7,758 nt of DNA from JAMLIN01 sp964476625 (GCA_964476625.1 CAYZBJ010000118.1:1-7758), one strand, 5' to 3'. Positions 1 through 7,413 are shown, counted from the stretch's first letter. The notes: generated by a model not told the origin, from the letters alone. Translations and numbers: made by a program.

Positions 1-1
1 T

Positions 2-166
2 GGCGGCGGCTACTATCACTATTCCTACTCGGTGGTGCGCGGCTGCGACCGGATCGTCCCGGTCGACGTCTACGTGCCCGGCTGCCCGCCGACCGCCGAA
101 GCCCTGATCTACGGCCTGATGCAGCTGCAGTCCAAGATCCGCCGTACCTCCACGATCGCGCGCTGA
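2..166 (+). CDS. nuoB: NADH-quinone oxidoreductase subunit B, C-terminal part (5' end outside window)
   Basis: This is the last 54 codons of NuoB, read in frame from base 2 to a TGA at 164-166; base 1 is the last base of the preceding codon. NuoB is a peripheral-arm subunit of complex I. It carries cluster N2, the terminal 4Fe-4S centre that reduces quinone at the NuoB/NuoD interface. The visible part holds the family-typical GGGYYHYSYSVVRGCD segment and the VDVYVPGCPP motif. The cysteine of PGCPP (codon 83-85) is the last of the N2 ligands in this family, and the earlier ligands lie upstream of the window. The tail RRTSTIAR is close to betaproteobacterial NuoB and unlike the longer E. coli tail. 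nuoC follows after 13 nt. Identity is certain; the true start cannot be seen. Confidence 0.97.
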   Translation, partial: GGGYYHYSYSVVRGCDRIVPVDVYVPGCPPTAEALIYGLMQLQSKIRRTSTIAR

Positions 167-179
167 GTCGGCCAATCCG

Positions 180-776
180 ATGAGCAATCTCCAGGAACTC
201 CGGGCCCGAATCGAGGCTTCGCTCGGCGCGCGCGTCAAGACGCGCGCGCAGGGCTTCGGTGAACTGACCCTCGTGGTCGCCGCCGATGCCTACGCCGAGT
301 CGATGCGCATCCTGCGCGACGATGCGCTGCTCGGCTTCGACATGCTGGTCGACCTCTGCGGCGTCGACTACCGCAACTATCGCGACGTCGAATGGGACGG
401 TCCGCGTTTCGCGGCGGTCTCGCACCTGCTCTCGGTCGTCCACAACTGGCGGCTGCGGGTGCGGGTGTTCTGCCCCGACGACGACCTTCCGGTCGTCGCC
501 TCGGTCACCGACATCTGGCCGGCGGCGAACTGGTACGAGCGCGAGGCCTTCGACCTCTTCGGCATCGTCTTCGAAGGGCACACCGACCTGCGCCGCATCC
601 TCACCGACTACGGCTTCGTCGGGCATCCGTTCCGCAAGGACTTCCCGGTTTCCGGCTACGTCGAGATGCGCTACGACCCGGCCCAGGGGCGGGTGATCTA
701 CCAGCCGGTGACGATCGAGCCGCGCGAGATCGTGCCGCGAATCATCCGCGAAGAAGGCTACGGGGCGGGGCGCTGA
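180..776 (+). CDS. nuoC: NADH-quinone oxidoreductase subunit C (30 kDa subunit)
   Basis: A 198-residue hydrophilic subunit of the connecting module of complex I. It has no cofactor and packs against NuoD, NuoB and NuoI at the base of the peripheral arm. The family signature is clear at residues 120-155: EREAFDLFGIVFEGH, then DLRRILTDYGF and GHPFRKDFP. It is followed by the usual GYVEMRYDP segment (159-167) and a C-terminal YQPVTIEPRE stretch. Length matches stand-alone NuoC of beta- and alphaproteobacteria. It is not fused to NuoD, unlike E. coli NuoCD. The ATG at 180 lies 13 nt after the nuoB stop and gives the expected short N-terminus; no good Shine-Dalgarno sequence precedes it, so coupling to nuoB translation is likely. 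nuoD starts 2 nt after the stop. A perfect 8-bp stem with a TTCC loop lies inside the gene at 479-498, probably by chance. Confidence 0.97.
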   Translation: MSNLQELRARIEASLGARVKTRAQGFGELTLVVAADAYAESMRILRDDALLGFDMLVDLCGVDYRNYRDVEWDGPRFAAVSHLLSVVHNWRLRVRVFCPDDDLPVVASVTDIWPAANWYEREAFDLFGIVFEGHTDLRRILTDYGFVGHPFRKDFPVSGYVEMRYDPAQGRVIYQPVTIEPREIVPRIIREEGYGAGR

Positions 777-778
777 GC

Positions 779-2032
779 ATGGCCGACATCAAGAACTACA
801 CCCTTAACTTCGGACCCCAGCATCCGGCGGCGCATGGCGTGCTGCGGCTGGTGCTCGAGCTCGACGGCGAAGTGGTGCAGCGCGCCGATCCGCACATCGG
901 GCTGCTGCATCGCGCCACCGAGAAGCTCGCCGAGACGCGCACCTACCTGCAGACAGTGCCCTACATGGACCGGCTCGACTACGTGTCCATGATGTGCAAC
1001 GAGCACGCCTACTGCATGGCGATCGAGCGGCTGCTCGGCGTCGAGGTGCCGGTTCGCGCCCAGTACATCCGCGTGATGTTCGACGAGATCACCCGGATCC
1101 TGAACCACCTGCTCTGGATCGGCGCCCATGCGCTCGACGTCGGCGCGATGGCGGTGTTCCTGTACGCGTTTCGCGAGCGCGAGGACCTGATGGACGTCTA
1201 CGAGGCGGTATCGGGCGCCCGCATGCACGCGGCGTACTACCGGCCCGGCGGCGTCTACCGCGACCTGCCCGAGGCGATGCCGAAATACCGCGCCTCGAAG
1301 ATCCACAACGAGTCGCGCATCCAGCGCATGAACGCGGATCGCCAGGGCTCGCTGCTCGACTACGTCGAGGCGTTCACCGACCGCTTCCCGGGCTATGTCG
1401 ACGAATACGAGAACCTGCTCACCGACAACCGGATCTGGAAGCAGCGCCTGGTCGGGATCGGGGTGGTCGGCCCGGAACGGGCCAAGGCGCTCGGCTTCAC
1501 CGGCGCGATGCTGCGTGGCTCGGGCGTCGTCTGGGACCTGCGCAAGCACCAGCCCTACGAAGTCTACGACCGGATGGATTTCGACATCCCGGTCGGCAAG
1601 GAAGGCGATTGCTACGATCGCTACCTCGTGCGCGTTGAGGAAATGCGCCAGTCGACGCGGATCATCCGCCAGTGCATCGACTGGCTGCGGACCAACCCGG
1701 GGCCGGTCATCGTCGACAACTTCAAGGTGGCGCCGCCGTCGCGGGTCGACATGAAGTCCAACATGGAAGAGCTGATCCACCACTTCAAGCTCTTCACCGA
1801 AGGCATGCACGTTCCCGAGGGGGAGTGCTACGCCGCCATCGAGCATCCCAAGGGCGAGTTCGGCATCTATCTCGTGGCCGACGGCGCGAACAAGCCTTAC
1901 CGGCTCAAGATCCGGGCGCCGGGCTTCGCGCACCTGCAGGGGCTCGACGAAATGTCGCGCGGCCACATGCTGGCCGACGTGGTGACCATCATCGGTACGC
2001 AGGACATCGTGTTCGGCGAGATCGACAGATAA
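779..2032 (+). CDS. nuoD: NADH-quinone oxidoreductase subunit D (49 kDa subunit)
   Basis: A 417-residue peripheral subunit related to the large subunit of NiFe hydrogenases. With NuoB it forms the quinone-reduction chamber next to cluster N2. The N-terminal GPQHPAAHGVLRL motif is at residues 12-24. By alignment from memory to the bovine 49 kDa subunit, His19 and Tyr68 (in RLDYVSMM) match the quinone-headgroup ligands His59 and Tyr108, and Asp120 (in HALDVGAM) matches Asp160; the spacings of 49 and 101 residues agree exactly. Other family blocks are SGARMHAAYYRPGG (145-158), DLRKHQPYEVYD (253-264), GDCYDRYLVRVEEMRQS (276-292) and the C-terminal IIGTQDIVFGEIDR. The ATG at 779 gives the standard MADIKNYTLNFGPQHP start; an in-frame open stretch back to 392 overlaps nuoC and is not coding. 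The purine-rich GGGGCGGGG at 762-770, inside the nuoC end, may help ribosome binding. All active-site residues are intact. Confidence 0.98.
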   Translation: MADIKNYTLNFGPQHPAAHGVLRLVLELDGEVVQRADPHIGLLHRATEKLAETRTYLQTVPYMDRLDYVSMMCNEHAYCMAIERLLGVEVPVRAQYIRVMFDEITRILNHLLWIGAHALDVGAMAVFLYAFREREDLMDVYEAVSGARMHAAYYRPGGVYRDLPEAMPKYRASKIHNESRIQRMNADRQGSLLDYVEAFTDRFPGYVDEYENLLTDNRIWKQRLVGIGVVGPERAKALGFTGAMLRGSGVVWDLRKHQPYEVYDRMDFDIPVGKEGDCYDRYLVRVEEMRQSTRIIRQCIDWLRTNPGPVIVDNFKVAPPSRVDMKSNMEELIHHFKLFTEGMHVPEGECYAAIEHPKGEFGIYLVADGANKPYRLKIRAPGFAHLQGLDEMSRGHMLADVVTIIGTQDIVFGEIDR

Positions 2033-2048
2033 GGATCGAGACACGGCG

Positions 2049-2558
2049 ATGAGTGCGGTTCCCCAGTCCCGGCGTCTGCTCTCCGATGACGCCTATGCGC
2101 GGATCGAGCGCGAGCTCACGAAGTTCCCGCCCGACCAGCGCAAGTCGGCCATCATGGCGTCGCTCGCGATCGCCCAGGAGGAGACCGGTTGGGTCTCGAC
2201 CGAGGTGATCGAGGATATCGCCCGCGTCATCGGCATCGAGCCGATCGCGGTCGCGGAAGTGGCCACCTTCTACAACATGTTCAGTCGCGAGAAGCTCGGC
2301 CGCTTCAAGCTGGCGGTCTGCACCTGCCTGCCCTGCGCCCTGCGCGATGGCGCCAAGGCGGGCGAGTACCTCAAGGAAAAGCTCGGCATCGACTACAACG
2401 AGACCACCGCCGACGGCCTGTTCACCCTCCAGGAGAGCGAGTGCCAGGGGGCCTGCGGCGATGCGCCGGTCCTGATCGTCAACAACAAGCGGCAGTGCAG
2501 TTTCATGAGCGCCGAGAAACTCGATGCGCTCATCGACGAACTCCGCTCCGGGGCCTGA
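2049..2558 (+). CDS. nuoE: NADH-quinone oxidoreductase subunit E (24 kDa subunit, 2Fe-2S N1a)
   Basis: A 169-residue thioredoxin-fold ferredoxin subunit of the NADH dehydrogenase module. It binds the 2Fe-2S cluster N1a beside the FMN of NuoF. The N-terminal half (about 15-80) has the usual helical region, with EVATFYNMFSR at 70-80. Cluster ligands fit Cys91 and Cys96 (CTCLPC) and Cys132 and Cys136 (ECQGACGDAP). Cys93 is an additional cysteine inside the first pair, where many homologues, as I remember them, have Asn, Thr or Ser. Start at ATG 2049 lies 16 nt after the nuoD stop. The only purine-rich site is AAGGA at 2031-2035, overlapping the nuoD stop codon and 13 nt from the start, which is longer than the usual spacing. 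The stop is separated from the nuoF ATG by one base, so tight translational coupling is expected. Confidence 0.97.
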   Translation: MSAVPQSRRLLSDDAYARIERELTKFPPDQRKSAIMASLAIAQEETGWVSTEVIEDIARVIGIEPIAVAEVATFYNMFSREKLGRFKLAVCTCLPCALRDGAKAGEYLKEKLGIDYNETTADGLFTLQESECQGACGDAPVLIVNNKRQCSFMSAEKLDALIDELRSGA

Positions 2559-2559
2559 C

Positions 2560-3906
2560 ATGGGCGCGAACGACTTCCGCAAGGACCTGGCCCGCGTACG
2601 GGCCATGGAAACCTGCTTCCATGGTCGCCACATCGAGCCGCAGATCTATGCCGGGCTCGATTCCCCCGATGGCTGGCACCTCGGGAACTACCGCGAGCGC
2701 GAGGGCTACGAGGCCCTGCGCAAGATCCTCGAGACCGGCATGACGCCCGACGACGTCATCGCCGAGATGAAGGCATCCGGGCTGCGTGGCCGGGGCGGGG
2801 CGGGTTTCCCGACCGGCCTGAAGTGGAGCTTCATGCCGCGCCAGTTCCCGGGCCAGAAGTACCTGGTGTGCAACTCCGACGAGGGCGAGCCTGGCACCTT
2901 CAAGGATCGCGACATCCTGCGCTACAACCCGCACATCGTCATCGAGGGCATGGCGATCGCGGCCTATGCGATGGGCATCAGCGTCGGGTACAACTACATC
3001 CACGGCGAGATCTGGGATACCTACACCCGCTTCGAGGAAGCCATCGAGGAAGCTCGCGCGGCGGGCTGGCTCGGCGAGCGCATTCTCGGCTCGGAGTTCT
3101 CCTTCCAGCTGCATGCCTTCCACGGCTACGGCGCCTACATCTGTGGCGAGGAAACCGCGCTGCTCGAGTCGCTCGAAGGCAAGAAGGGCCAGCCGCGTTT
3201 CAAGCCGCCGTTCCCGGCGAGCTTCGGCCTGTACGGCAAGCCGACCACGATCAACAACACCGAGACCTTCGCGGCGGTGCCCTGGATCATCCGCAACGGC
3301 GGCCAGAAGTACCTCGAGTGCGGCCGGCCCAACAACGGCGGCACCAAGATCTTCTCGATCTCCGGCGACGTCGAACTGCCCGGCAACTACGAGATCCCCA
3401 TGGGGACGCCCTTCGCCAAGCTGCTCGAGCTCGCCGGCGGGGTGCGCGACGGGCGTCGGCTCAAGATGGTCATCCCGGGCGGGTCCTCGATGCCGGTGCT
3501 GCCCGCCGACATCATGATGGAAACCGACATGGACTACGATTCCATCGCCAAGTCGGGCTCGATGCTCGGCTCGGGCGCGGTCATCGTGATGGATGAAACC
3601 CGTTGCGCGGTCCGGTCGCTGCGCAATCTCTCGCATTTCTACATGCACGAGAGCTGCGGCCAGTGCACGCCCTGTCGCGAGGGCACCGGCTGGCTTTGGC
3701 GCATCGTCAACCGCATCGAGACGGGCAAGGGAACGATGGAAGATCTCGACGAGCTCGACCGCATCGCACAGAACATCATGGGCAGGACGATCTGCGCGCT
3801 CGGCGATGCCGCGGCGATGCCGGTGCGGGCCTTCCTCAAGCACTACCGTGACGAGTTCGCCTACCACGTCGAACACAAGCATTGCATCGTCCCGGACTAC
3901 GTCTGA
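2560..3906 (+). CDS. nuoF: NADH-quinone oxidoreductase subunit F (51 kDa subunit, FMN and 4Fe-4S N3)
   Basis: The NADH-oxidising subunit, 448 residues from ATG 2560. It binds NADH and FMN and passes electrons to cluster N3. The glycine-rich GRGGAGFPTG (77-86), the SDEGEPGTFKDRD segment (106-118) and ICGEETALLESLEG (194-207) form the family's nucleotide and flavin sites. A SLBB-like segment follows at about 260-340. N3 ligands are Cys366, Cys369 and Cys372 (ESCGQCTPCREG) and Cys412 (TICALGD). ATG 2560 was chosen because it is one base after the nuoE stop. A second in-frame ATG at 2605 would give METCFHGRHIEPQ and 433 residues, closer to the roughly 430 usual in the family. Neither has a convincing ribosome binding site. 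The extra 15 residues (MGANDFRKDLARVRA) have no known motif. Overlapping hairpins sit around the 2605 start. All cofactor ligands are present. Confidence 0.97.
   Translation: MGANDFRKDLARVRAMETCFHGRHIEPQIYAGLDSPDGWHLGNYREREGYEALRKILETGMTPDDVIAEMKASGLRGRGGAGFPTGLKWSFMPRQFPGQKYLVCNSDEGEPGTFKDRDILRYNPHIVIEGMAIAAYAMGISVGYNYIHGEIWDTYTRFEEAIEEARAAGWLGERILGSEFSFQLHAFHGYGAYICGEETALLESLEGKKGQPRFKPPFPASFGLYGKPTTINNTETFAAVPWIIRNGGQKYLECGRPNNGGTKIFSISGDVELPGNYEIPMGTPFAKLLELAGGVRDGRRLKMVIPGGSSMPVLPADIMMETDMDYDSIAKSGSMLGSGAVIVMDETRCAVRSLRNLSHFYMHESCGQCTPCREGTGWLWRIVNRIETGKGTMEDLDELDRIAQNIMGRTICALGDAAAMPVRAFLKHYRDEFAYHVEHKHCIVPDYV
2588..2605 (+). repeat. Hairpin A near the nuoF 5' end
   Basis: A perfect 7-bp inverted repeat: TGGCCCG at 2588-2594, tetraloop CGTA, and CGGGCCA at 2599-2605. 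It lies in codons 10-16 of nuoF as called and ends on the A of the alternative start ATG at 2605. It shares bases 2601-2605 with hairpin B, so the two cannot form at the same time. The repeat is read directly from the sequence. Any regulatory role is inference: the region is coding and GC-rich, so chance is a serious alternative. Confidence 0.4.
2601..2626 (+). repeat. Hairpin B near the nuoF 5' end, holding the alternative start codon
   Basis: A perfect 8-bp inverted repeat, CCATGGAA at 2603-2610 and TTCCATGG at 2617-2624, around the loop ACCTGC. In RNA the stem extends by a G-U pair (2602/2625) and a G-C pair (2601/2626) to 10 bp. The alternative nuoF ATG at 2605-2607 is inside the left arm and would be paired. 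This weakly favours ATG 2560 as the main start, or it could lower initiation at 2605. There is no U-run after it, so it is not an intrinsic terminator. Function is unproven. Confidence 0.45.
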
Positions 3907-3940
3907 CCGACACCGAACAACGCTAGAGCCTGGCTGACAC

Positions 3941-6301
3941 ATGGTTGAACTCGAAATCGACGGCAAGAAGGTCGAGGTGCCTCCCGGCAGCATGGTGATG
4001 CATGCCGCCAATGAGCTCGGGCTCTACATTCCGCACTTCTGCTACCACAAGAAGCTGTCGATCGCGGCCAACTGCCGGATGTGCCTGGTCGAGGTCGAGA
4101 AGGCGCCCAAGCCGCTGCCGGCCTGCGCTACGCCGGTCACCGCCGGGATGAAGGTCTTCACCCGCTCGCAGAAGGCGATCGACGCCCAGAAGTCGGTGAT
4201 GGAGTTCCTGCTCATCAATCACCCGCTCGACTGCCCGATCTGCGACCAGGGGGGCGAATGCCAGCTCCAGGACCTCGCGGTCGGCTACGGCGGCTCGGCC
4301 TCGAGCTACCGGGAGGCCAAGCGCGTCGTCTTCCACAAGTCGATGGGCCCGCTGATCTCCGCGGAGGGCATGACCCGCTGCATCCATTGCACCCGCTGCG
4401 TGCGCTTCGGCCAGGAGATCGGCGGGATCATGGAACTCGGCATGGTCAACCGTGGCGAGAACTCCGAGATCATGAGCTTCATCGGTCGCTCGGTCGACTC
4501 CGAGCTCTCCGGCAACATGATCGACCTCTGCCCGGTGGGCGCACTGACGAGCAAGCCCTTCCGCTTCTCGGCGCGGGGCTGGGAGCTGACCCGCCGTCGC
4601 TCGGTCGCCGCGCACGATGCGCTGGGCTCGAACCTCGTGGTCCAGGTCAAGCTCGACGAGGTTCGCCGCGTGCTGCCGCTCGAGAACGAGGACGTCAACG
4701 AGTGCTGGATCTCCGACCGTGACCGCTTCTCCTACGAGGGCCTGAACGCGCCCGACCGCCTGCTCGCGCCGAAGATCAAGCAGGACGGCCACTGGCACAC
4801 GGTCGACTGGGAGACCGCGCTCGCCTACGCCGGCCATGCGCTGGGCAGCGTGGTATCGCGCCACGGCGCCCGCCGCATCGGTGCGCTCGCCTCGCCCAAC
4901 GCAACGGTCGAGGAGCTCTACCTGCTGCAGAAACTGGTGCGCCGGCTCGGTTCGGACAACATCGACTTCCGCCTGCGCCAGTCCGATGCCGGCTTCGACG
5001 CCGCCATCGACGCGACGCCCTGGCTCGGCATGCCGGTGGTCGAGGTCGACAAGCTCAAGTCCCTGCTCATGGTCGGCATGGTCCTGCGCAAGGAGCAGCC
5101 GCTGCTGTCGGCGCGGGTGCGCCAGATCGCCAAGGGCGGCGCCGCGGTCTCGAGCCTGCACGGGTTCTCCCAGGACCTCCTGATGCCGACCCACGCGCAA
5201 CTCGTTGCCGCGCCCGACGAATGGATCGACCGGCTGCGCGAGATCCTCGCCGCGGTCCGCGAAGCCCGTGGCCCGGCGGCCCCGGCAACGCTCGATACCG
5301 ATGCGCGGCGGATCGCGGCTTCGCTGGTGGCCGAAGGCCGCGCGGCGATCTGGCTCGGCATGGGTGCGCTCGCGCATCCGCGCGCGGCCGACCTGCTGCG
5401 GATCGCCGGCGAGATCGCCCAGGCCTGCGACGGCGTGGTCGGGGTGCTGGGCGACGGCGCCAGCGCGGTCGGCGGTTATCTCGCGGGCGCCACGCCATCG
5501 GCGACCGGCGCGCTGGCCGCCGCGCCCGTCGGCAGCGCCGGCCTGACCGCGGCCGCGATGCTGGCCGAACCGCTTGCCGGCTATCTCCTGCTCAACATCG
5601 AGCCCTCGCTCGATACCGCCGCCGGCGCGGGCGCGCTGCGCGCGCTGGCCGGCGCCGATACGGTGGTCGCGCTCACCTGCTACGAATCCCCCGAACTGCT
5701 CGAGGTCGCCGACTGCCTGCTGCCGGTGAGTCCCTTCACCGAGACCGCCGGCTGCTTCGTCAATCTCGAGGGGCGCCCGCAATCCTTCAACGGCGTGGTC
5801 CGGCCCGCCGGCGAGACGCGGCCGGCCTGGAAGGTGCTGCGGGTGCTGGCCAACCGGCTCGAGCTCGAAGGCTTCGAACAGGCGTCGGCCGAGGAAGTTC
5901 GCAAGGAAGCGCTGGCCGGCGACATCGCCAGCCGCCTCGGCAACGCGACCCACGGCGCATCGGCGGGCGGCGAGAACCCCTCGACCGAACTGCTGCGCGT
6001 CGCCGACGTGCCGATCTACTGGACCGATTCCCTGGTGCGCCGGGCCGAGAGCCTGCAGCGCACCGCCGATGCCAGGCCGCCGGTCGCGAGCCTGCATCCG
6101 GCCACCGCCGAACGGCTCGGGTTGGCCGACGGCGACGTCGTGACCGTGGCGATGGGTGCGGACCGGATCGAACTGCCGGCGCGGATCGACGCCAGCGTCG
6201 CCGAACGCGTCGTGCGGGTGCCGGCGGCCCATCCCCTGACCGCCGCGCTGGGCGCGCTGGTCGGGCCCGTCACCGTCACCCGGGCCGCCAGCGCCAGCTA
6301 A
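3941..6301 (+). CDS. nuoG: NADH-quinone oxidoreductase subunit G (75 kDa subunit, clusters N1b, N4, N5)
   Basis: The largest peripheral subunit, 786 residues, which carries electrons from NuoF towards NuoI. Residues 1-75 are a ferredoxin-type 2Fe-2S domain with N1b ligands Cys34, Cys45, Cys48 and Cys62. The next domain has N5 ligands His94, Cys98, Cys101 and Cys107 (HPLDCPICDQGGEC) and N4 ligands Cys147, Cys150, Cys153 (CIHCTRC) and Cys197. From about 215 on it resembles molybdopterin oxidoreductases but acts only as a scaffold; the stretch around 500-580 is rich in Ala and Gly. The C-terminus (about 710-786) looks like the remnant molybdopterin dinucleotide-binding barrel. No CxxCxxxC motif follows N4, so the N7 cluster known from E. 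coli and Thermus is absent, as in mitochondria. The start MVELEIDGKKVEVPPG is family-typical. The 34-nt gap after nuoF is the largest in the window and shows no clear ribosome binding site. Confidence 0.98.
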   Translation: MVELEIDGKKVEVPPGSMVMHAANELGLYIPHFCYHKKLSIAANCRMCLVEVEKAPKPLPACATPVTAGMKVFTRSQKAIDAQKSVMEFLLINHPLDCPICDQGGECQLQDLAVGYGGSASSYREAKRVVFHKSMGPLISAEGMTRCIHCTRCVRFGQEIGGIMELGMVNRGENSEIMSFIGRSVDSELSGNMIDLCPVGALTSKPFRFSARGWELTRRRSVAAHDALGSNLVVQVKLDEVRRVLPLENEDVNECWISDRDRFSYEGLNAPDRLLAPKIKQDGHWHTVDWETALAYAGHALGSVVSRHGARRIGALASPNATVEELYLLQKLVRRLGSDNIDFRLRQSDAGFDAAIDATPWLGMPVVEVDKLKSLLMVGMVLRKEQPLLSARVRQIAKGGAAVSSLHGFSQDLLMPTHAQLVAAPDEWIDRLREILAAVREARGPAAPATLDTDARRIAASLVAEGRAAIWLGMGALAHPRAADLLRIAGEIAQACDGVVGVLGDGASAVGGYLAGATPSATGALAAAPVGSAGLTAAAMLAEPLAGYLLLNIEPSLDTAAGAGALRALAGADTVVALTCYESPELLEVADCLLPVSPFTETAGCFVNLEGRPQSFNGVVRPAGETRPAWKVLRVLANRLELEGFEQASAEEVRKEALAGDIASRLGNATHGASAGGENPSTELLRVADVPIYWTDSLVRRAESLQRTADARPPVASLHPATAERLGLADGDVVTVAMGADRIELPARIDASVAERVVRVPAAHPLTAALGALVGPVTVTRAASAS

Positions 6302-6314
6302 ACGGACGATCGCA

Positions 6315-7397
6315 ATGGACTGGATCACCTCGATCAACGAAACCGGCTCCGGCATCCTCGGCGGCGCCTGGCCGGTCGTCTGGAACGTCGTCAAGATCCT
6401 CTGCGTGATGCTGCCCCTGCTCGGGTTCGTGGCCTACCTGACGCTCTGGGAGCGCAAGCTCATCGGCTACATGCACCAGCGCATCGGCCCGAACCGGGTC
6501 GGTCCGGGCGGGCTGCTGCAGCCGATCGCCGACGCCCTCAAGATGATGTTCAAGGAAATCATCGTGCCGAGCGCGGCCAGCCGCGGGCTGTACCTGCTCG
6601 GGCCGGTGATGACCATCATGCCGGCGATGGCGGCCTGGGTCGTCATCCCTTTTGGCCCGGACGCGGCGCTCGCCAACATCAACGCCGGCCTGCTCCTGCT
6701 GCTGGCGATCACCTCGGTGGAGGTCTACGGCGTCATCATCGCCGGCTGGGCATCCAACTCGAAGTACGCCTTCCTCGGCGCGATGCGGGCGGCCGCCCAG
6801 ATGGTTTCCTACGAGCTCGCGATCGGCTTCGCGCTGGTCGTCGTGCTGATGGTCTCGGGCAGCCTCAACCTGACCGAGATCGTCATGGGCCAGACCCGGG
6901 GCTGGTTCGCCGACCGGGGCATCAATTTCCTGTCCTGGAACTGGCTGCCGCTCCTGCCCGTCTTCGTGGTCTACGTCATCTCGTCGGTGGCCGAGACCGC
7001 CCGCCATCCCTTCGACGTCGTCGAAGGCGAGTCCGAGATCGTCGCCGGCCACATGGTCGAGTATTCCGGCATGGGCTTCGCGATCTTCTTCCTCGCCGAA
7101 TACGCGAACATGATCCTGCTGTCGGCGCTCGCGTCGGTCATGTTCCTCGGTGGCTGGCAGGCGCCGTTCGCTTTCCTCGAACTCACTTTCCTGCCGTCCT
7201 GGCTCGTGGGCTGGTGCTGGCTGTTCATCAAGACCTTCTGCGTGGTCTCGATGTTCGTCTGGTTCCGGGCCACGTTCCCGCGCTATCGCTACGACCAGAT
7301 CATGCGGCTCGGCTGGAAGATATTCATTCCGGTGACGCTGATCTGGCTGGTCGTGGTCGCGATCTGGATGCAGACGCCACTGAACATCTGGCAGTAA
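6315..7397 (+). CDS. nuoH: NADH-quinone oxidoreductase subunit H (ND1-type membrane subunit)
   Basis: A 360-residue integral membrane subunit, the homologue of mitochondrial ND1. It anchors the peripheral arm, forms the quinone entry tunnel with NuoB and NuoD, and begins the membrane proton pathway. About eight hydrophobic segments are visible: near 21-43, 92-113, 121-143, 158-182, 210-226, 256-280, 296-316 and 335-353. Conserved cytoplasmic blocks are ERKLIGYMHQRIGPNRVGP (46-64), the glutamate-rich ETARHPFDVVEGESEIVAG (227-245) followed by VEYSGMGF, and FVWFRATFPRYRYDQ (314-328 region). The acidic residues of the third loop (Glu227, Asp234, Glu237, Glu239, Glu241) that matter for quinone and proton coupling in this family are kept. 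The ATG at 6315 lies 13 nt after the nuoG stop; a weak ACGGA (6302-6306) precedes it. Length is in the normal range and nothing is broken. Confidence 0.98.
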   Translation: MDWITSINETGSGILGGAWPVVWNVVKILCVMLPLLGFVAYLTLWERKLIGYMHQRIGPNRVGPGGLLQPIADALKMMFKEIIVPSAASRGLYLLGPVMTIMPAMAAWVVIPFGPDAALANINAGLLLLLAITSVEVYGVIIAGWASNSKYAFLGAMRAAAQMVSYELAIGFALVVVLMVSGSLNLTEIVMGQTRGWFADRGINFLSWNWLPLLPVFVVYVISSVAETARHPFDVVEGESEIVAGHMVEYSGMGFAIFFLAEYANMILLSALASVMFLGGWQAPFAFLELTFLPSWLVGWCWLFIKTFCVVSMFVWFRATFPRYRYDQIMRLGWKIFIPVTLIWLVVVAIWMQTPLNIWQ

Positions 7398-7413
7398 CGG
7401 GGTCGACACGTTC

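Noticed and set aside
479..498. Perfect 8-bp stem with a TTCC loop inside nuoC (CGACGACC / GGTCGTCG)
   Set aside because: It is in mid-gene with no U-run, encodes an ordinary segment, and stems of this length are expected by chance in such GC-rich DNA.
392..778. In-frame open extension of nuoD upstream into nuoC, suggesting a longer NuoD or a fusion
   Set aside because: The extension is off-frame nuoC sequence with low-complexity Arg/Ala/Gly content, and NuoD from 779 has the exact family start and length. nuoC has its own stop at 774-776.
3907..3940. Possible promoter or terminator in the nuoF-nuoG gap
   Set aside because: The 34 nt hold no recognisable -35/-10 pair and only a 4-bp inverted repeat (AGCC-T-GGCT) with no U-run.
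3923..6394. An 823-codon open frame on the - strand opposite nuoG, and similar long antisense frames opposite nuoD (758-2044), nuoF (2530-4011) and nuoH (6276-7511)
   Set aside because: They lie opposite genes with complete family motifs, have low-complexity compositions rich in Arg, Asp, His, Ala and Gly, and match no family I know. Long antisense open frames are expected in GC-rich genes with G/C at third codon positions.
5221..6408. A 395-codon + strand frame overlapping the nuoG end and nuoH start
   Set aside because: Its product is almost entirely Arg/Ala/Gly, the hallmark of an off-frame translation of GC-rich DNA, and it runs across the nuoG-nuoH boundary.
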